DNA from: Melioribacter sp051488665
GTDB lineage: Bacteria > Bacteroidota > Ignavibacteria > Ignavibacteriales > Melioribacteraceae
NCBI RefSeq assembly: GCF_051488665.1
Contig: NZ_JBPSEG010000002.1
Location: 310,001 to 374,000, forward strand
Length of the DNA stretch: 64,000 nt
Reading direction: 5' to 3'
This document shows positions 24,962 through 33,635 of the stretch, piece after piece. The number at the start of each line of letters is the position of its first letter. The stretch's first letter is position 1. A model generated the notes under the pieces. That model was not told where the DNA came from. It made no database searches and worked only from the letters and a program-made list of their open reading frames with translations. Made by a program: the position numbers and the translations under genes.

Positions 24962-25360
24962 CTACCTCCCTGTTTTAATTTCTTCCGGGTCAATTATTTT
25001 AATGCCGGCATTCAAATACTTTTCTTTTTGCCTTGTTACCAGCGGCAAGTTATTATTTAACGCCACTGAACAGATTAAAGCTTCACGGACGCCTGCAACT
25101 TTATTAAAAAATTTCGAAATGTTCAAACTGTATCTTGAATTTAAGCCGAGCACTTTCAGGGCTGAAAGCAATTGTCGAACGGCTTCGTTGCGAATTTCGT
25201 TGTGCGCGTTGAAAAAGAGTTCAGCCGAATTAATTACCGTCGTAAAGCAAACGCTGCGCTCCATAAGTATCTCAAGTACGGTTTCTTCAACAGCGGCGGA
25301 GTCTAGATACTCAATCAATATATCGGTATCTATTAAATATTCCGGTTTCTTTTTTTCCAT
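24962..25360 (-). CDS. PIN-domain protein (VapC-like, with altered acidic site)
   Basis: 132 residues with PIN-fold landmarks: YLIDTDILIEYL (Asp11 and Asp13), SAELFF (Glu47), and a late ALICSVALNNNLPLVTR block. The third canonical Asp is Glu93 and the residue after TR is Gln111 instead of the usual Asp/Asn, so metal binding may be weakened. PIN proteins are mostly toxin RNases. It is 1 nt after an AbrB-like gene, the normal arrangement of an antitoxin/toxin pair. Its stop overlaps the ribosome binding site of the EutN gene, so translation is probably coupled. Confidence 0.78.
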   Translation of the reverse strand: MEKKKPEYLIDTDILIEYLDSAAVEETVLEILMERSVCFTTVINSAELFFNAHNEIRNEAVRQLLSALKVLGLNSRYSLNISKFFNKVAGVREALICSVALNNNLPLVTRQKEKYLNAGIKIIDPEEIKTGR

Positions 25361-25361
25361 A

Positions 25362-25658
25362 TTAGTACCAGATAAATCCCTTCCCGAAGTTTTCTTTATT
25401 CAAACTTCCTTTAGCTTTCAAAAAATCATAAACAGACGAATACGGTATTCCCTGGGTATTTTTAATTTTGTCTACCCGCTCTTCAGAAAAACCGTCGAGA
25501 AAAGCAGCTCGTTTTGCGTCGTAGTATATTGTCACGAAAAATTCGCTGATATTATTGTTTTTAATTTTATCGAGAACGCCTTCCGGTAAAGTTATCGTAT
25601 TGTTTTCATCAAGGCTTGCTTTGAATGAAATTATTTCCGTCAAGTTATCTTTATCCAT
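25362..25658 (-). CDS. AbrB/VapB-like small protein, putative partner of the PIN protein
   Basis: 98 residues. The N-terminal half (SLDENNTITLPEGVLDKI) resembles the swapped-hairpin AbrB/MazE DNA-binding motif. The C-terminal half is charged and could wrap a partner. It overlaps the end of deoB by 8 nt and precedes the PIN gene by 1 nt, the layout of VapBC pairs. The family assignment is by pattern only and is moderate. The pair could also be a fixed housekeeping component, since it sits inside a core operon. Confidence 0.55.
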   Translation of the reverse strand: MDKDNLTEIISFKASLDENNTITLPEGVLDKIKNNNISEFFVTIYYDAKRAAFLDGFSEERVDKIKNTQGIPYSSVYDFLKAKGSLNKENFGKGFIWY

Positions 25659-26814
25659 ATAAAAAGCTTGTTCCTTTCAAATCGTTATTAACTTTAAAAA
25701 AATGAGCAATAGTTTGCGCGACGTCTGCAAATGTATTTCTAACGCCCAGATTGCGCGGCGGCTCTTCTTTCGAATAAAAAAGCAAAGGAACATATTCCCT
25801 GCTGTGATCGGTACTCGGAGTAGTAGGGTCGTTGCCGTGGTCTGCGGTTATTATCAACCGGTCGCTCGTATCCATTTTATCCAGAAGCGACGGCAAAAAA
25901 TTGTCAAACTCTTTTAACGCTCTTGCGAATCCCTCGGGATCGTTACGATGACCGTAATAAACGTCGAAATCGACAAGGTTGACAAATATAAAAGACGAAA
26001 CAGCTTCGGAACTGATCCGAAGCAGTTTATCCATCCCTTCGGCGTTCGATTTAGTCTTATAACCGGTTTTGATTCCCCGGTAATTGAAAAGGTCGTTAAT
26101 TTTACCGATGGCAATCGTATTTATATTATTGTGGTACAAATAATCGAGTATTGTATATCCGAACGGATCGAGCGAAAAATCTTTTCTGTTTGTAGTGCGC
26201 GTAAACTTACCCGGCTTTCCGATAAAAGGACGGGCTATTACCCTGGCGACGGCATTATCTCCGGTCAATACTTTGTTCCGCGCAATTTCGCATATTTCAT
26301 AGAGTCTTTCCAGAGGAATGATTTCTTCATGAGCGGCAATCTGAAATACCGAATCTGCCGACGTGTAAACAATCGGGTACGACGTTTTTAAATGCTCTTC
26401 TCCAAGTCTTTCTATAATTTCCGTTCCGGAGGCAGGAATGTTGCCGAGGATTCCTTTGACTCCGGTTTCTTTAATGAATTCATCGACGATACTTTTCGGA
26501 AAGCCTTCGGGATAGAGCGGAAATTCTTTGTTGATATGAAGCCCGCCCAATTCCCAATGCCCGGTAGTGGAATCTTTTCCGACGGATACCTCATTCATTT
26601 TTCCGAAAGACGCAAGAGGTTTTCCGACGGGGTCGACGCCTTTGATCGAATCGATATTGCCTAATCCTGATTTTTGTAAATTAGGTAAATTCAACCCGCC
26701 CACGTATTCGGCCATGTTAGCCAAAGTATTGCTGCCCCGATCGCCATATTTGTCAGCGTCCGGCAGCTCGCCGATACCGACACCGTCTAAAACTATTACA
26801 ATAAAATTATTCAC
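25651..26814 (-). CDS. deoB: phosphopentomutase
   Basis: 387 residues of the alkaline-phosphatase-like metalloenzyme superfamily. The N-terminal metal site is VLDGVGIGELPDA, the activated threonine region is GKDSTTGHWE, and the C-terminal metal ligands are in VDFDVYYGHRNDP and ITADHGNDPTTPSTDHSREY. It interconverts ribose-1- and ribose-5-phosphate (and deoxyribose forms) in nucleoside salvage. It starts 6 nt after the GAF/GGDEF-like gene and overlaps the AbrB-like gene, so it is inside one operon. Confidence 0.95.
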   Translation of the reverse strand: MNNFIVIVLDGVGIGELPDADKYGDRGSNTLANMAEYVGGLNLPNLQKSGLGNIDSIKGVDPVGKPLASFGKMNEVSVGKDSTTGHWELGGLHINKEFPLYPEGFPKSIVDEFIKETGVKGILGNIPASGTEIIERLGEEHLKTSYPIVYTSADSVFQIAAHEEIIPLERLYEICEIARNKVLTGDNAVARVIARPFIGKPGKFTRTTNRKDFSLDPFGYTILDYLYHNNINTIAIGKINDLFNYRGIKTGYKTKSNAEGMDKLLRISSEAVSSFIFVNLVDFDVYYGHRNDPEGFARALKEFDNFLPSLLDKMDTSDRLIITADHGNDPTTPSTDHSREYVPLLFYSKEEPPRNLGVRNTFADVAQTIAHFFKVNNDLKGTSFLYG

Positions 26815-26820
26815 AAACTG

Positions 26821-28698
26821 TCACAAACTTTTTACGGTATTCCCTCCTTTTTCGAGGGCTTTATTGAGCGCCAATTCGGCGTTTGTTAATATTTCGTCTA
26901 CGTCGGTTTTGTTCGATGTCGAAGCCACTCCTACCGAGATTGTAAAAGTGGTCTGTTTCGACACTACAGAAATCGGCTTACGAGCGACTTTAATGCGCAG
27001 TTTTTCAGCCCACAGAAATACGTCTTTCGGAGCGGTATTGAAAAAGTAGACAGCGAAAATCCGCTCGCTCAAACGTCCTATTAAATTCATCGGGGTCGTT
27101 TCGTCTCGAATCATCTGCGCTATCGCTTTCAAGACTTTCGGGAACGGATTGCCGTCGAAGAGAGAATCTTCTTCGATGAAATCATCAATTTTAATAAGCG
27201 CAAGAGCGCCGGGAAGTTCGAGTTCTTTGCTCCTTACCAAATCCGTTGTCAGTCGTTCGATAAACGACCGGTGATTTAATACTTTTGTTTCGACGTCGTG
27301 TGCCAGCAGACTTTTCAGAACATTAATCGATGCGTGTGAATAAAGAATGAAAGCGAAAATTTTAGTGGCATTTTTTACGAAGGTTACTTCGCTGTTCGAA
27401 TAATAATTCTTTTTAAGACTCTCGAAACACAATACACCGTAATTTTGTTCGTCGTAAATTAACGGTATAGCCAAAAAAGAACCGTCGAAACTAACGTCTT
27501 CGTTTCTGTTGAATCGCGGAATATCGGTTTGGGTTGTATCGTCAATTTTAACAGGGATGGAACTCATTATCGATTTGCCGACCAGAGTATCTTTGAGTTC
27601 GACCTCGAGATTTTCGCCAACGTATTTCAATGAAGTTTTATTGATTATGCGGGTAGTCTTAAATTTTTGTTCTAGCGGATTATAAAGTACGAAAGCAAAT
27701 GCATCCCAGTCAAGCAATCTTTCGACCGTCCTGTCGAGCATTTCGAAGATGTCTTCTTCCGATTCGAATTTTCTGTCCTTTTCCAAAATTTCCGTCAAAG
27801 CTTTCAGGCGTTGTTCGGCTTGCGATTCCGAAAATTTATCTTCGAAGAGCGAGATTATAATCGAGATAACTCTTACAATCTTTCCGAGCGAATAGATTTG
27901 TTCGATGCCAAAAGCGTCTTTAACTTTTGAATCGAGCACAAGCAGCCCGGTAAGATTTTTTCCGTAAAAGAGAGGCACACCGACAAAGCTCTTAATTCCT
28001 TGCGGCGCGCTATAGTAACGTATGACATCCGCTTCCGCATTTGGCGTAATATCCGTCAGCAATTCGGGCTCTTCATTCTGTATTATTTTACCGAGAATGT
28101 CGTCCTCAAGGTCGAACTTTTGGCGCGTAATGGCCGAAGAACTGGAGACATAACGTTCGAGAGTCAGCCGCTGTCTTTTTTTATTGTACCAGAAAAACGC
28201 CACCGTGTGCGCAAGAAACGCTTCCTTAAGTACGCTCAATATTTTTTCGAGTAAGAACCCGAATTGTTCGTCGTGACTTACGTCTTTCGGTAGTTCTTCG
28301 AGAGCAATTTTCTGAAAATTTTCTTTAAAGTCGGAAGGCTTAAAAACTTCACGGTTTCCTGTGCGCGGAAAATACGCGCCCATATTTTCAGCGGTCAGCA
28401 CTTCTATATTTTTAACGGGCGAGACAATCTTAAATTCTTCTCCCTCGTCTGTTTGATAACCTTGATCCGTATCAGTTTCGTTATCCGCCAAAGTTCCGGA
28501 TTCCGGCATGTCGGGTTCGGCGTTCTCATGACCGCGCGAAGAATCGCGCAGAAAAATTATAAAGCCGATGTAAATAACTAAAATTACGCTTGTAATTATT
28601 CTTGTCAAAAAATCATCTGTAATAAAAAGGATGGTCAGAAGGATGGGTATTAACATAAAAATAAGAATTCTTTTTTTGTACTTTGACGATAAACCCAT
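26821..28698 (-). CDS. membrane-anchored GAF-GAF protein with degenerate GGDEF domain
   Basis: 625 residues. Two adjacent transmembrane segments lie at about 10-27 and 32-50, followed by an acidic linker. Two GAF-like sensory domains (about 145-285 and 300-455) come next, then a C-terminal diguanylate-cyclase fold (about 465-620). The signature GGDEF is replaced by SERIF (544-548, in GRLSERIF), so the enzyme is expected to be inactive for c-di-GMP synthesis. A receptor or scaffold role is possible. It is the first gene of the operon that continues through deoB, the PIN pair, EutN and rpoD. Confidence 0.78.
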   Translation of the reverse strand: MGLSSKYKKRILIFMLIPILLTILFITDDFLTRIITSVILVIYIGFIIFLRDSSRGHENAEPDMPESGTLADNETDTDQGYQTDEGEEFKIVSPVKNIEVLTAENMGAYFPRTGNREVFKPSDFKENFQKIALEELPKDVSHDEQFGFLLEKILSVLKEAFLAHTVAFFWYNKKRQRLTLERYVSSSSAITRQKFDLEDDILGKIIQNEEPELLTDITPNAEADVIRYYSAPQGIKSFVGVPLFYGKNLTGLLVLDSKVKDAFGIEQIYSLGKIVRVISIIISLFEDKFSESQAEQRLKALTEILEKDRKFESEEDIFEMLDRTVERLLDWDAFAFVLYNPLEQKFKTTRIINKTSLKYVGENLEVELKDTLVGKSIMSSIPVKIDDTTQTDIPRFNRNEDVSFDGSFLAIPLIYDEQNYGVLCFESLKKNYYSNSEVTFVKNATKIFAFILYSHASINVLKSLLAHDVETKVLNHRSFIERLTTDLVRSKELELPGALALIKIDDFIEEDSLFDGNPFPKVLKAIAQMIRDETTPMNLIGRLSERIFAVYFFNTAPKDVFLWAEKLRIKVARKPISVVSKQTTFTISVGVASTSNKTDVDEILTNAELALNKALEKGGNTVKSL

Positions 28699-28756
28699 CT
28701 CTTCACTCAGAATGTTTACAATTTCGATTCAATAATAATAAAGTTTTATGAAATTT

Positions 28757-29341
28757 TCATGATAAGTAGAGCGAAGCAAGCAGTTTTATTATTTCTTTTT
28801 TGCCCGTATGCTTTACCGACGAAAAGAGAAAAGCATTGGTTCCGAAAATAATTTCCGGAAACGCTTCTTTAACGGTTTTCTTTATGCCCGCGATTTCGGA
28901 TTGTTTCAGTTTGTCGGTTTTATTCAAAATCAGGAAATAGGGCAACTCTCTGGAACGCACGAATTCGTTCAGCATCAGATCCAGCGGCTGAGGTTTGTGG
29001 CGCGCGTCTATCAAATGGAAAACCGTCGAAATGTTTTTATTGGTGTCGAAGTAATTGGTGATGAGCCGTTCCCAATAATTCTTCTCGCTTTTTGACACTT
29101 TGGCGTAACCGAAGCCCGGCAAGTCCACAATATAAAATTTTCTTTCGACGAGATAATAGTTTATCGAACGCGTTTTACCGGGCGTAGAACTTGTCCGCGC
29201 TACTTTCAGAGGAGAAAACAGAGTATTTATAAACGAAGATTTACCCACGTTCGACCTTCCGCAAAGCACGGCGCAAGGCAGGTCGTCTTTCGGTATTTCG
29301 TTTATATTGAAAGCCGACGCGACAAATTCTATTTTTTTCAT
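28757..29341 (-). CDS. engB: ribosome-biogenesis GTPase EngB (YihA/YsxC)
   Basis: 194 residues from the ATG at 29341; a GTG two codons upstream is also possible. TRAFAC-class GTPase: P-loop GRSNVGKS (28-35), switch-I TSSTPGKTRSINYY, DLPGFGYA (G3) and LNKTDK (G4). It helps assemble the large ribosomal subunit, which fits its place directly behind the ribosomal-protein operon. The rplQ terminator lies between them. No clear Shine-Dalgarno sequence is visible. Confidence 0.93.
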   Translation of the reverse strand: MKKIEFVASAFNINEIPKDDLPCAVLCGRSNVGKSSFINTLFSPLKVARTSSTPGKTRSINYYLVERKFYIVDLPGFGYAKVSKSEKNYWERLITNYFDTNKNISTVFHLIDARHKPQPLDLMLNEFVRSRELPYFLILNKTDKLKQSEIAGIKKTVKEAFPEIIFGTNAFLFSSVKHTGKKEIIKLLASLYLS

Positions 29342-29357
29342 AGGCACAACAAAGATT

Positions 29358-29396
29358 TAAAAAAGAAACGTCCGGAACCAAACGGAGATCCGGACG
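29358..29396 (-). terminator. terminator of the S10-spc-alpha operon
   Basis: Perfect 8-bp stem CGTCCGGA (29369-29376) with 29389-29396 and a 12-nt loop. On the minus strand it is followed by TTTCTTTTTTAAA. It ends the long ribosomal transcript 26 nt after rplQ. Confidence 0.85.
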
Positions 29397-29422
29397 CGTC
29401 TAAAATTCAAAAAAGGAATCGA

Positions 29423-30010
29423 TTATTTTTCTTCTTTATTTTCTTCCGATGAAGATTCCTCTTCCTTGGATTCGCCTTCTTCTTTGGCTTCGGCTTTGGG
29501 TTCCTGGCTTACTTCGGAATCTGTTTCAGCTGCCGTTTCCTCTTTAGCTTCTTCGGCTTTTACTTCTTCGGCTTTTACTTCTTCGGCTGCGGTATCTTCC
29601 GCTTTTGCCTTATCTTCTTTTTTCTTTTTCGGAGCTTTTTCTTTTACGATGTCGCTGTAGTCAACCAATTCGATATAAGCCAGTTCGGCTCCGTCGCCTT
29701 TTCTTTGACCCAGTTTGATTATTCTTGTATATCCGCCGGGTCTGTCGCCGATTTTAGGAATAATAGCGGTAAAGAGTTCCTTTACGACTTCTTTATCCTT
29801 AATATCGGCAGCCACGTATCTGCGGTTTGCAACCGAATCGACTTTGGCTTTTGTAATAATCGGTTCTACAAAAGTGCGCAACTCTTTGGCTTTAGCCAGA
29901 GTAGTTTTAATCTTTTTATGTTTTAGCAAAGAAGTTGCTAAATTTCTCAAAGTAGCCAGTCTGTGTTCCGATGTTCTTTTTAATTTTCTACCTTTTACTC
30001 TGTGTCTCAT
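29423..30010 (-). CDS. rplQ: 50S ribosomal protein L17 with long acidic C-terminal tail
   Basis: 195 residues. The first ~120 are a normal L17 (MRHRVKGRKLKRTSEHR, RPGGYTRI). The last ~75 form a low-complexity Glu/Lys/Ala/Ser tail, with AEEVK repeats and a run of acidic residues to the end. The tail is presumably disordered and solvent exposed on the large subunit. The extension is in frame and codon use stays similar, so it is not a frameshift product. It is the last gene of the operon. Confidence 0.95.
   Translation of the reverse strand: MRHRVKGRKLKRTSEHRLATLRNLATSLLKHKKIKTTLAKAKELRTFVEPIITKAKVDSVANRRYVAADIKDKEVVKELFTAIIPKIGDRPGGYTRIIKLGQRKGDGAELAYIELVDYSDIVKEKAPKKKKEDKAKAEDTAAEEVKAEEVKAEEAKEETAAETDSEVSQEPKAEAKEEGESKEEESSSEENKEEK
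29551..29588. repeat. 15-bp tandem repeat in the rplQ tail
   Basis: Unit CTTCGGCTTTTACTT, two and a half exact copies, encoding AEEVK-type repeats. Being 15 bp it preserves frame if copy number changes, so tail length could vary between strains. Confidence 0.85.
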
Positions 30011-30035
30011 TATTGAACCTTCGCAGTTTTAATGA

Positions 30036-31031
30036 TTATTTTTTATCGGGTTTTTCTGACAAATATTTATCGACGTCCATACCGAAATGGAGTCCGTAAT
30101 TTTCAACAATTTCTTTCAGTTCGGCAAGCGACTTGCGTCCGAAGTTTCTAAAGCGGAGCATTTCGTTTTCGTCGCGGCGAACCAAATCGCCTAATGTTTT
30201 GATATTGGCGGTTTTAAGACAATTATGAGACCTTACGCTCAATTCGAGATCGTCAACGCTGGTCGAAAGAATTTTTCTCAATCTTTCGGATTCTTCGTCT
30301 CTTTCGGTCTCTTCTTTTACTTCTTCGGGTTCGGTTTCGAAATTAATGAACATCTGAATATGATCTCTCAAGATTTTGCCCGAAGTGGAAAGAGCTTCTT
30401 CGGGAGTAATAGAACCGTCGGTAGTAATTTCGAGAGTAAGTTTTTCGTAGTCGTTTCGTTCGCCAATACGCACGTTTTCAACGTCGTACTTTACGTTAAC
30501 AATCGGGGTATAGATCGAATCGATCGGAATTGTGCCGATAGTCATATCGGGAGTTTTTTGTTCCTGAGCCGGAACATAGCCTTTACCGATACCGAAACGA
30601 AGTTCGAGATTTAACTGAGTATCTTTATTCAAGTGAGCGATATGTAAATCGGGATTAAGAATTTCAACATCAGGGCAAGCCTTTTGAATATCTTCCGCTT
30701 TGAAGTCGCCTTCGCCGGTAACCGTGACCTGGCATCCGGTTACCTTTTTATCGAGAAGTCTCATACGAACTTTTTTGAGATTCAGGATAATTTCGGTAAC
30801 GTCTTCCTGAACTCCCTGAATTGTAGAGAATTCGTGAAGCACGCCTTCGATTTTAACGGCTGTAATAGCGGCTCCCGGAAGCGAGGATAATAATACCCTT
30901 CTCAACGAATTTCCTAATGTAACGCCAAATCCTCTCTCTAAAGGTTGAATAGTAAATCTTCCGAATGTAGCGCTTTTTGAGGATTCTTCTTGTACTACGC
31001 CATCGGGCATTTTAATTAACGGATAGCTCAT
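30036..31031 (-). CDS. rpoA: RNA polymerase alpha subunit
   Basis: 331 residues. The N-terminal dimerisation domain carries GFGVTLGNSLRRVLLSSLPG. A flexible acidic linker (about 230-250) leads to the C-terminal domain with two helix-hairpin-helix-like motifs (VRSHNCLKTANI and LRFRNFGRKSLAELKEI) that contact promoter UP-elements and activators. It lies between rpsD (26 nt) and rplQ (25 nt), the classic alpha-operon order. Full length, nothing odd. Confidence 0.97.
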   Translation of the reverse strand: MSYPLIKMPDGVVQEESSKSATFGRFTIQPLERGFGVTLGNSLRRVLLSSLPGAAITAVKIEGVLHEFSTIQGVQEDVTEIILNLKKVRMRLLDKKVTGCQVTVTGEGDFKAEDIQKACPDVEILNPDLHIAHLNKDTQLNLELRFGIGKGYVPAQEQKTPDMTIGTIPIDSIYTPIVNVKYDVENVRIGERNDYEKLTLEITTDGSITPEEALSTSGKILRDHIQMFINFETEPEEVKEETERDEESERLRKILSTSVDDLELSVRSHNCLKTANIKTLGDLVRRDENEMLRFRNFGRKSLAELKEIVENYGLHFGMDVDKYLSEKPDKK

Positions 31032-31057
31032 TTAATATATCCTCTATTATTATAAAA

Positions 31058-31684
31058 TTACTTAGAATACAATTCGACAATTAATTGTTCATTGGCGTTC
31101 AACGGCACGTCTTCTCTTTCGGGAATGTTCATAAAAGTACCCGAGAGCGAAGCTTTATCGACCGAAAGCCAACCGTATGCGTTGTCTTTAGTTCTTCTCA
31201 ACGAGTCGTGAATAATATCGAGTTTTTTGCTCTTTTCTCTAACGGCTACAACGTCGCCGGGCATTAGCAAATACGACGGGATATCGACAACTTTGCCGTT
31301 AACGGTAAAATGCCTGTGAAGCACTAATTGTCGGGCTGCCTTTCTCGAAGGCGCAAATCCGAGCCGGTAGACAACGTTGTCCAGACGTCTTTCGAGCAAC
31401 TTGACGAGGTTGGCGCCTGTAACGCCTTTCTGGCGCGTTGCTCTGAAGAAGTAGAGCTTGAATTGCGTTTCCTGCAATCCGTAAATACGTTTAACTTTTT
31501 GTTTTTCTCTTAACTGAACGCCATACTCGGAAAATTTGGATCTACGGGACAAACCGTGCTGACCCGGGATATAATTTTTCTTTTCGAGCGGGCAACGCTC
31601 GGAATGGCATTTAGAACCTTTAAGAAATAATTTTTGTCTTTCTCTTCTGCATAATTTGCAACTTGGACCAGTGTATCTTGCCAT
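31058..31684 (-). CDS. rpsD: 30S ribosomal protein S4 (zinc form)
   Basis: 208 residues. The N-terminus has four cysteines (Cys9, Cys12, Cys26, Cys31) in the zinc-binding form of S4. The S4 RNA-binding domain follows (RLDNVVYRLGFAPSRKAARQLVLHRH spans it). It is a primary 16S rRNA binder and in many bacteria represses its own operon. Here it precedes rpoA and follows rpsK by 15 nt. Confidence 0.97.
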   Translation of the reverse strand: MARYTGPSCKLCRRERQKLFLKGSKCHSERCPLEKKNYIPGQHGLSRRSKFSEYGVQLREKQKVKRIYGLQETQFKLYFFRATRQKGVTGANLVKLLERRLDNVVYRLGFAPSRKAARQLVLHRHFTVNGKVVDIPSYLLMPGDVVAVREKSKKLDIIHDSLRRTKDNAYGWLSVDKASLSGTFMNIPEREDVPLNANEQLIVELYSK

Positions 31685-31699
31685 CTAAATTTTCTCCTG

Positions 31700-32086
31700 T
31701 TATACTCTTCTACGTTTTGGTGGTCTGCATCCGTTATGCGGAATCGGAGTAATATCCTTAATGGAAAGGATTTCCAATCCGGCTGTATTGAGAGCGCGGA
31801 TAGCAGCTTCTCTGCCTGCGCCGGGACCTTTAATTAAAACGTCGACTTTGCGCAGACCTAAGTCGTAAGCTTCTTTAGCGGCGGCTTCTGCGGTAACTTG
31901 AGCTGCAAAGGGTGTGTTTTTTCTGGAACCCTTGAAGCCGTTTTTACCGGCAGAAGACCATGAAATTGTATTGCCGTAAATATCCGTTATAGTAACGATC
32001 ACGTTGTTAAACGAAGCTTTAATGTGCGCTACTCCGACCGAGTCAACGTGAACTTTCTTTTTAGTCTTTTTTCCTGCCTTAGCCAA
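31700..32086 (-). CDS. rpsK: 30S ribosomal protein S11
   Basis: 128 residues. The S11 core is clear: AHIKASFNNVIVTITD near the start and the rRNA-binding C-terminus DITPIPHNGCRPPKRRRV. The Lys-rich N-terminal extension (about 10 residues) is normal. It forms part of the platform next to the anticodon site. The gene lies 22 nt after rpsM and 15 nt before rpsD. Confidence 0.97.
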   Translation of the reverse strand: MAKAGKKTKKKVHVDSVGVAHIKASFNNVIVTITDIYGNTISWSSAGKNGFKGSRKNTPFAAQVTAEAAAKEAYDLGLRKVDVLIKGPGAGREAAIRALNTAGLEILSIKDITPIPHNGCRPPKRRRV

Positions 32087-32108
32087 TTTAAATCTCCGTA
32101 ATTAATTA

Positions 32109-32492
32109 TTACTTCTTAGCCGGTGCTTTTTTCTTTCCGGCTACTGTTTTTCTTTTACCTTTTCTGGTTCTTGCATTTGTTCTGGTTCTTTGTCCTCTTA
32201 CAGGCAAGCCGCGGCGGTGTCTCAATCCGCGATAGCACCCGATGTCCATCAAGCGTTTGATGTTTTGCTGCACTTCGCTTCTGAGCGCGCCTTCAACTTT
32301 ATAGTCGGATGTCATGATCGCGCGAATCTTAGCTACTTCTTCTTCGGACAAATCAGCTATTTTCTTTTCGGGATCGATGCCTGCTTTAGACAGTATATCC
32401 AAAGCCGTCCTACGACCTATACCATAAATATAGGTTAATCCTATATACGATTTTTTTTGCTTTGGTAAGTCAATTCCTGCTATACGAGCCAA
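32109..32492 (-). CDS. rpsM: 30S ribosomal protein S13
   Basis: 127 residues. It begins MARIAGIDLPKQK and has the helix-two-turn-helix region YGIGRRTALDIL and the signature RGLRHRRGLPVRGQRTRTNAR. The basic tail reaches the P-site tRNA. Located 11 nt after rpmJ, in the standard alpha-operon order. The tail ends in repeated Lys/Ala. Confidence 0.97.
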   Translation of the reverse strand: MARIAGIDLPKQKKSYIGLTYIYGIGRRTALDILSKAGIDPEKKIADLSEEEVAKIRAIMTSDYKVEGALRSEVQQNIKRLMDIGCYRGLRHRRGLPVRGQRTRTNARTRKGKRKTVAGKKKAPAKK

Positions 32493-32503
32493 ATCTTTTC
32501 CTC

Positions 32504-32617
32504 CTATCCTTGTCTTTGTTTGTGTTTAGGATTTTTGCAAATTACTCGAACAACGCCTTTTCTTTTAATCACCTTGCAATGGTCGCACATTTTTTTTACA
32601 GATGCTCTTACCTTCAT
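32504..32617 (-). CDS. rpmJ: 50S ribosomal protein L36 (zinc form)
   Basis: A 37-residue gene (ATG at 32617). The protein starts MKVRASVKKMCDHCKVIKRK and ends KHKQRQG. The Cys11/Cys14/Cys27/His32 set makes the zinc-ribbon form of L36. It sits 10 nt after infA and 11 nt before rpsM, its usual place. Confidence 0.96.
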   Translation of the reverse strand: MKVRASVKKMCDHCKVIKRKGVVRVICKNPKHKQRQG

Positions 32618-32627
32618 AAATGCTCCG

Positions 32628-32846
32628 TTATTTATATCTGTATGTTATTCTTCCTTTATTAAGATCGTACGGAGATAATTCAACTGCCACTTTATCTCCC
32701 ACAAGAATTTTAATAAAATGCATTCTCATCTTACCGGAAATATGCGCAAGGATCTCGTGCCCGTTGTCAAGTTTAACCTTGAAATGAGCGTTGGGTAACG
32801 TTTCCGTTACAACTCCGTCTACTTTTATCGGTCCTTGTTTTGCCAT
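32628..32846 (-). CDS. infA: translation initiation factor IF-1
   Basis: 72 residues, a single OB-fold (S1-like) domain beginning MAKQGPIKVDG. It has the core NAHFKVKLDNGHEILAHISG and ends GRITYRYK, an almost canonical IF-1. It binds the 30S A site during initiation. It is 8 nt after map and 10 nt before rpmJ. Confidence 0.97.
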   Translation of the reverse strand: MAKQGPIKVDGVVTETLPNAHFKVKLDNGHEILAHISGKMRMHFIKILVGDKVAVELSPYDLNKGRITYRYK

Positions 32847-32854
32847 TTTTTATT

Positions 32855-33616
32855 TCAGCATTTTGTTAATATTTCCGGTTTACCGTCAATTATTGCAATG
32901 GTATGCTCGAAATGAGCCGACGGTTTACCATCCATTGTTTTCACTGTCCATCCGTCTTTTTCCACGAAGACTTTGTGAGTTCCTAAATTAATCATCGGTT
33001 CGATAGCCAGCGTCATTCCGTTTTTCAAGAGCGCTCCGCTTCCCTTTTTGCCGTAATTGGGAATTTGCGGGTCTTCGTGCAAATGTTTTCCGACGCCGTG
33101 ACCGCATAAATCGCGCACTACCGAGTAACCGAAACTTTCGACGTACGATTGCACCGCAAATCCGATATCGCCGATTCTGTTTCCGGGACGCGCTTCTTCA
33201 ATCGCCAGATAGAGCGACTTTTCCGTAACATCCATCAACTTTTTCTTTTCGTCGGATATATTTCCGACCGCTACGGTTAAAGCAGCGTCGCCGTAGTAGC
33301 CGTTCTTTTCGACGCCTACGTCTATCGAAATAATTTCGCCTTCTTTAAGAACTCTGTTGCCCGGAATTCCGTGAACAACCTCGTCATCAATCGAAGAACA
33401 AATTGAGCCGGGAAAATCAAACGACCCGACCTGCGAATAACCTTTGAATGCCGCGCGGGCATTGTTGCTGAGAATATAATCCTCAGCCATTTTATCGAGC
33501 TCGAGCGTTGTAACGCCCGGCTTAACGTAATTTTTCAGTAATTGAAGAACTTCGGCAACAATCTGACAACTTTCTCTTATATAATCGATTTCTTTTTTAG
33601 TCTTAATTAAAATCAC
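32855..33616 (-). CDS. map: methionine aminopeptidase, type I
   Basis: 253 residues. All five metal ligands are in place: Asp99, Asp110, His173, Glu206 and Glu237, with His82 in the pocket. It removes the initiator Met from nascent chains; in this genome that would include the MCR-starting hydrolase of the lysine cluster. The start is GTG at 33616. Adenylate kinase, often found between secY and map, is absent here. Confidence 0.96.
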   Translation of the reverse strand: MILIKTKKEIDYIRESCQIVAEVLQLLKNYVKPGVTTLELDKMAEDYILSNNARAAFKGYSQVGSFDFPGSICSSIDDEVVHGIPGNRVLKEGEIISIDVGVEKNGYYGDAALTVAVGNISDEKKKLMDVTEKSLYLAIEEARPGNRIGDIGFAVQSYVESFGYSVVRDLCGHGVGKHLHEDPQIPNYGKKGSGALLKNGMTLAIEPMINLGTHKVFVEKDGWTVKTMDGKPSAHFEHTIAIIDGKPEILTKC

Positions 33617-33635
33617 AATACGCTACACTATTGTA

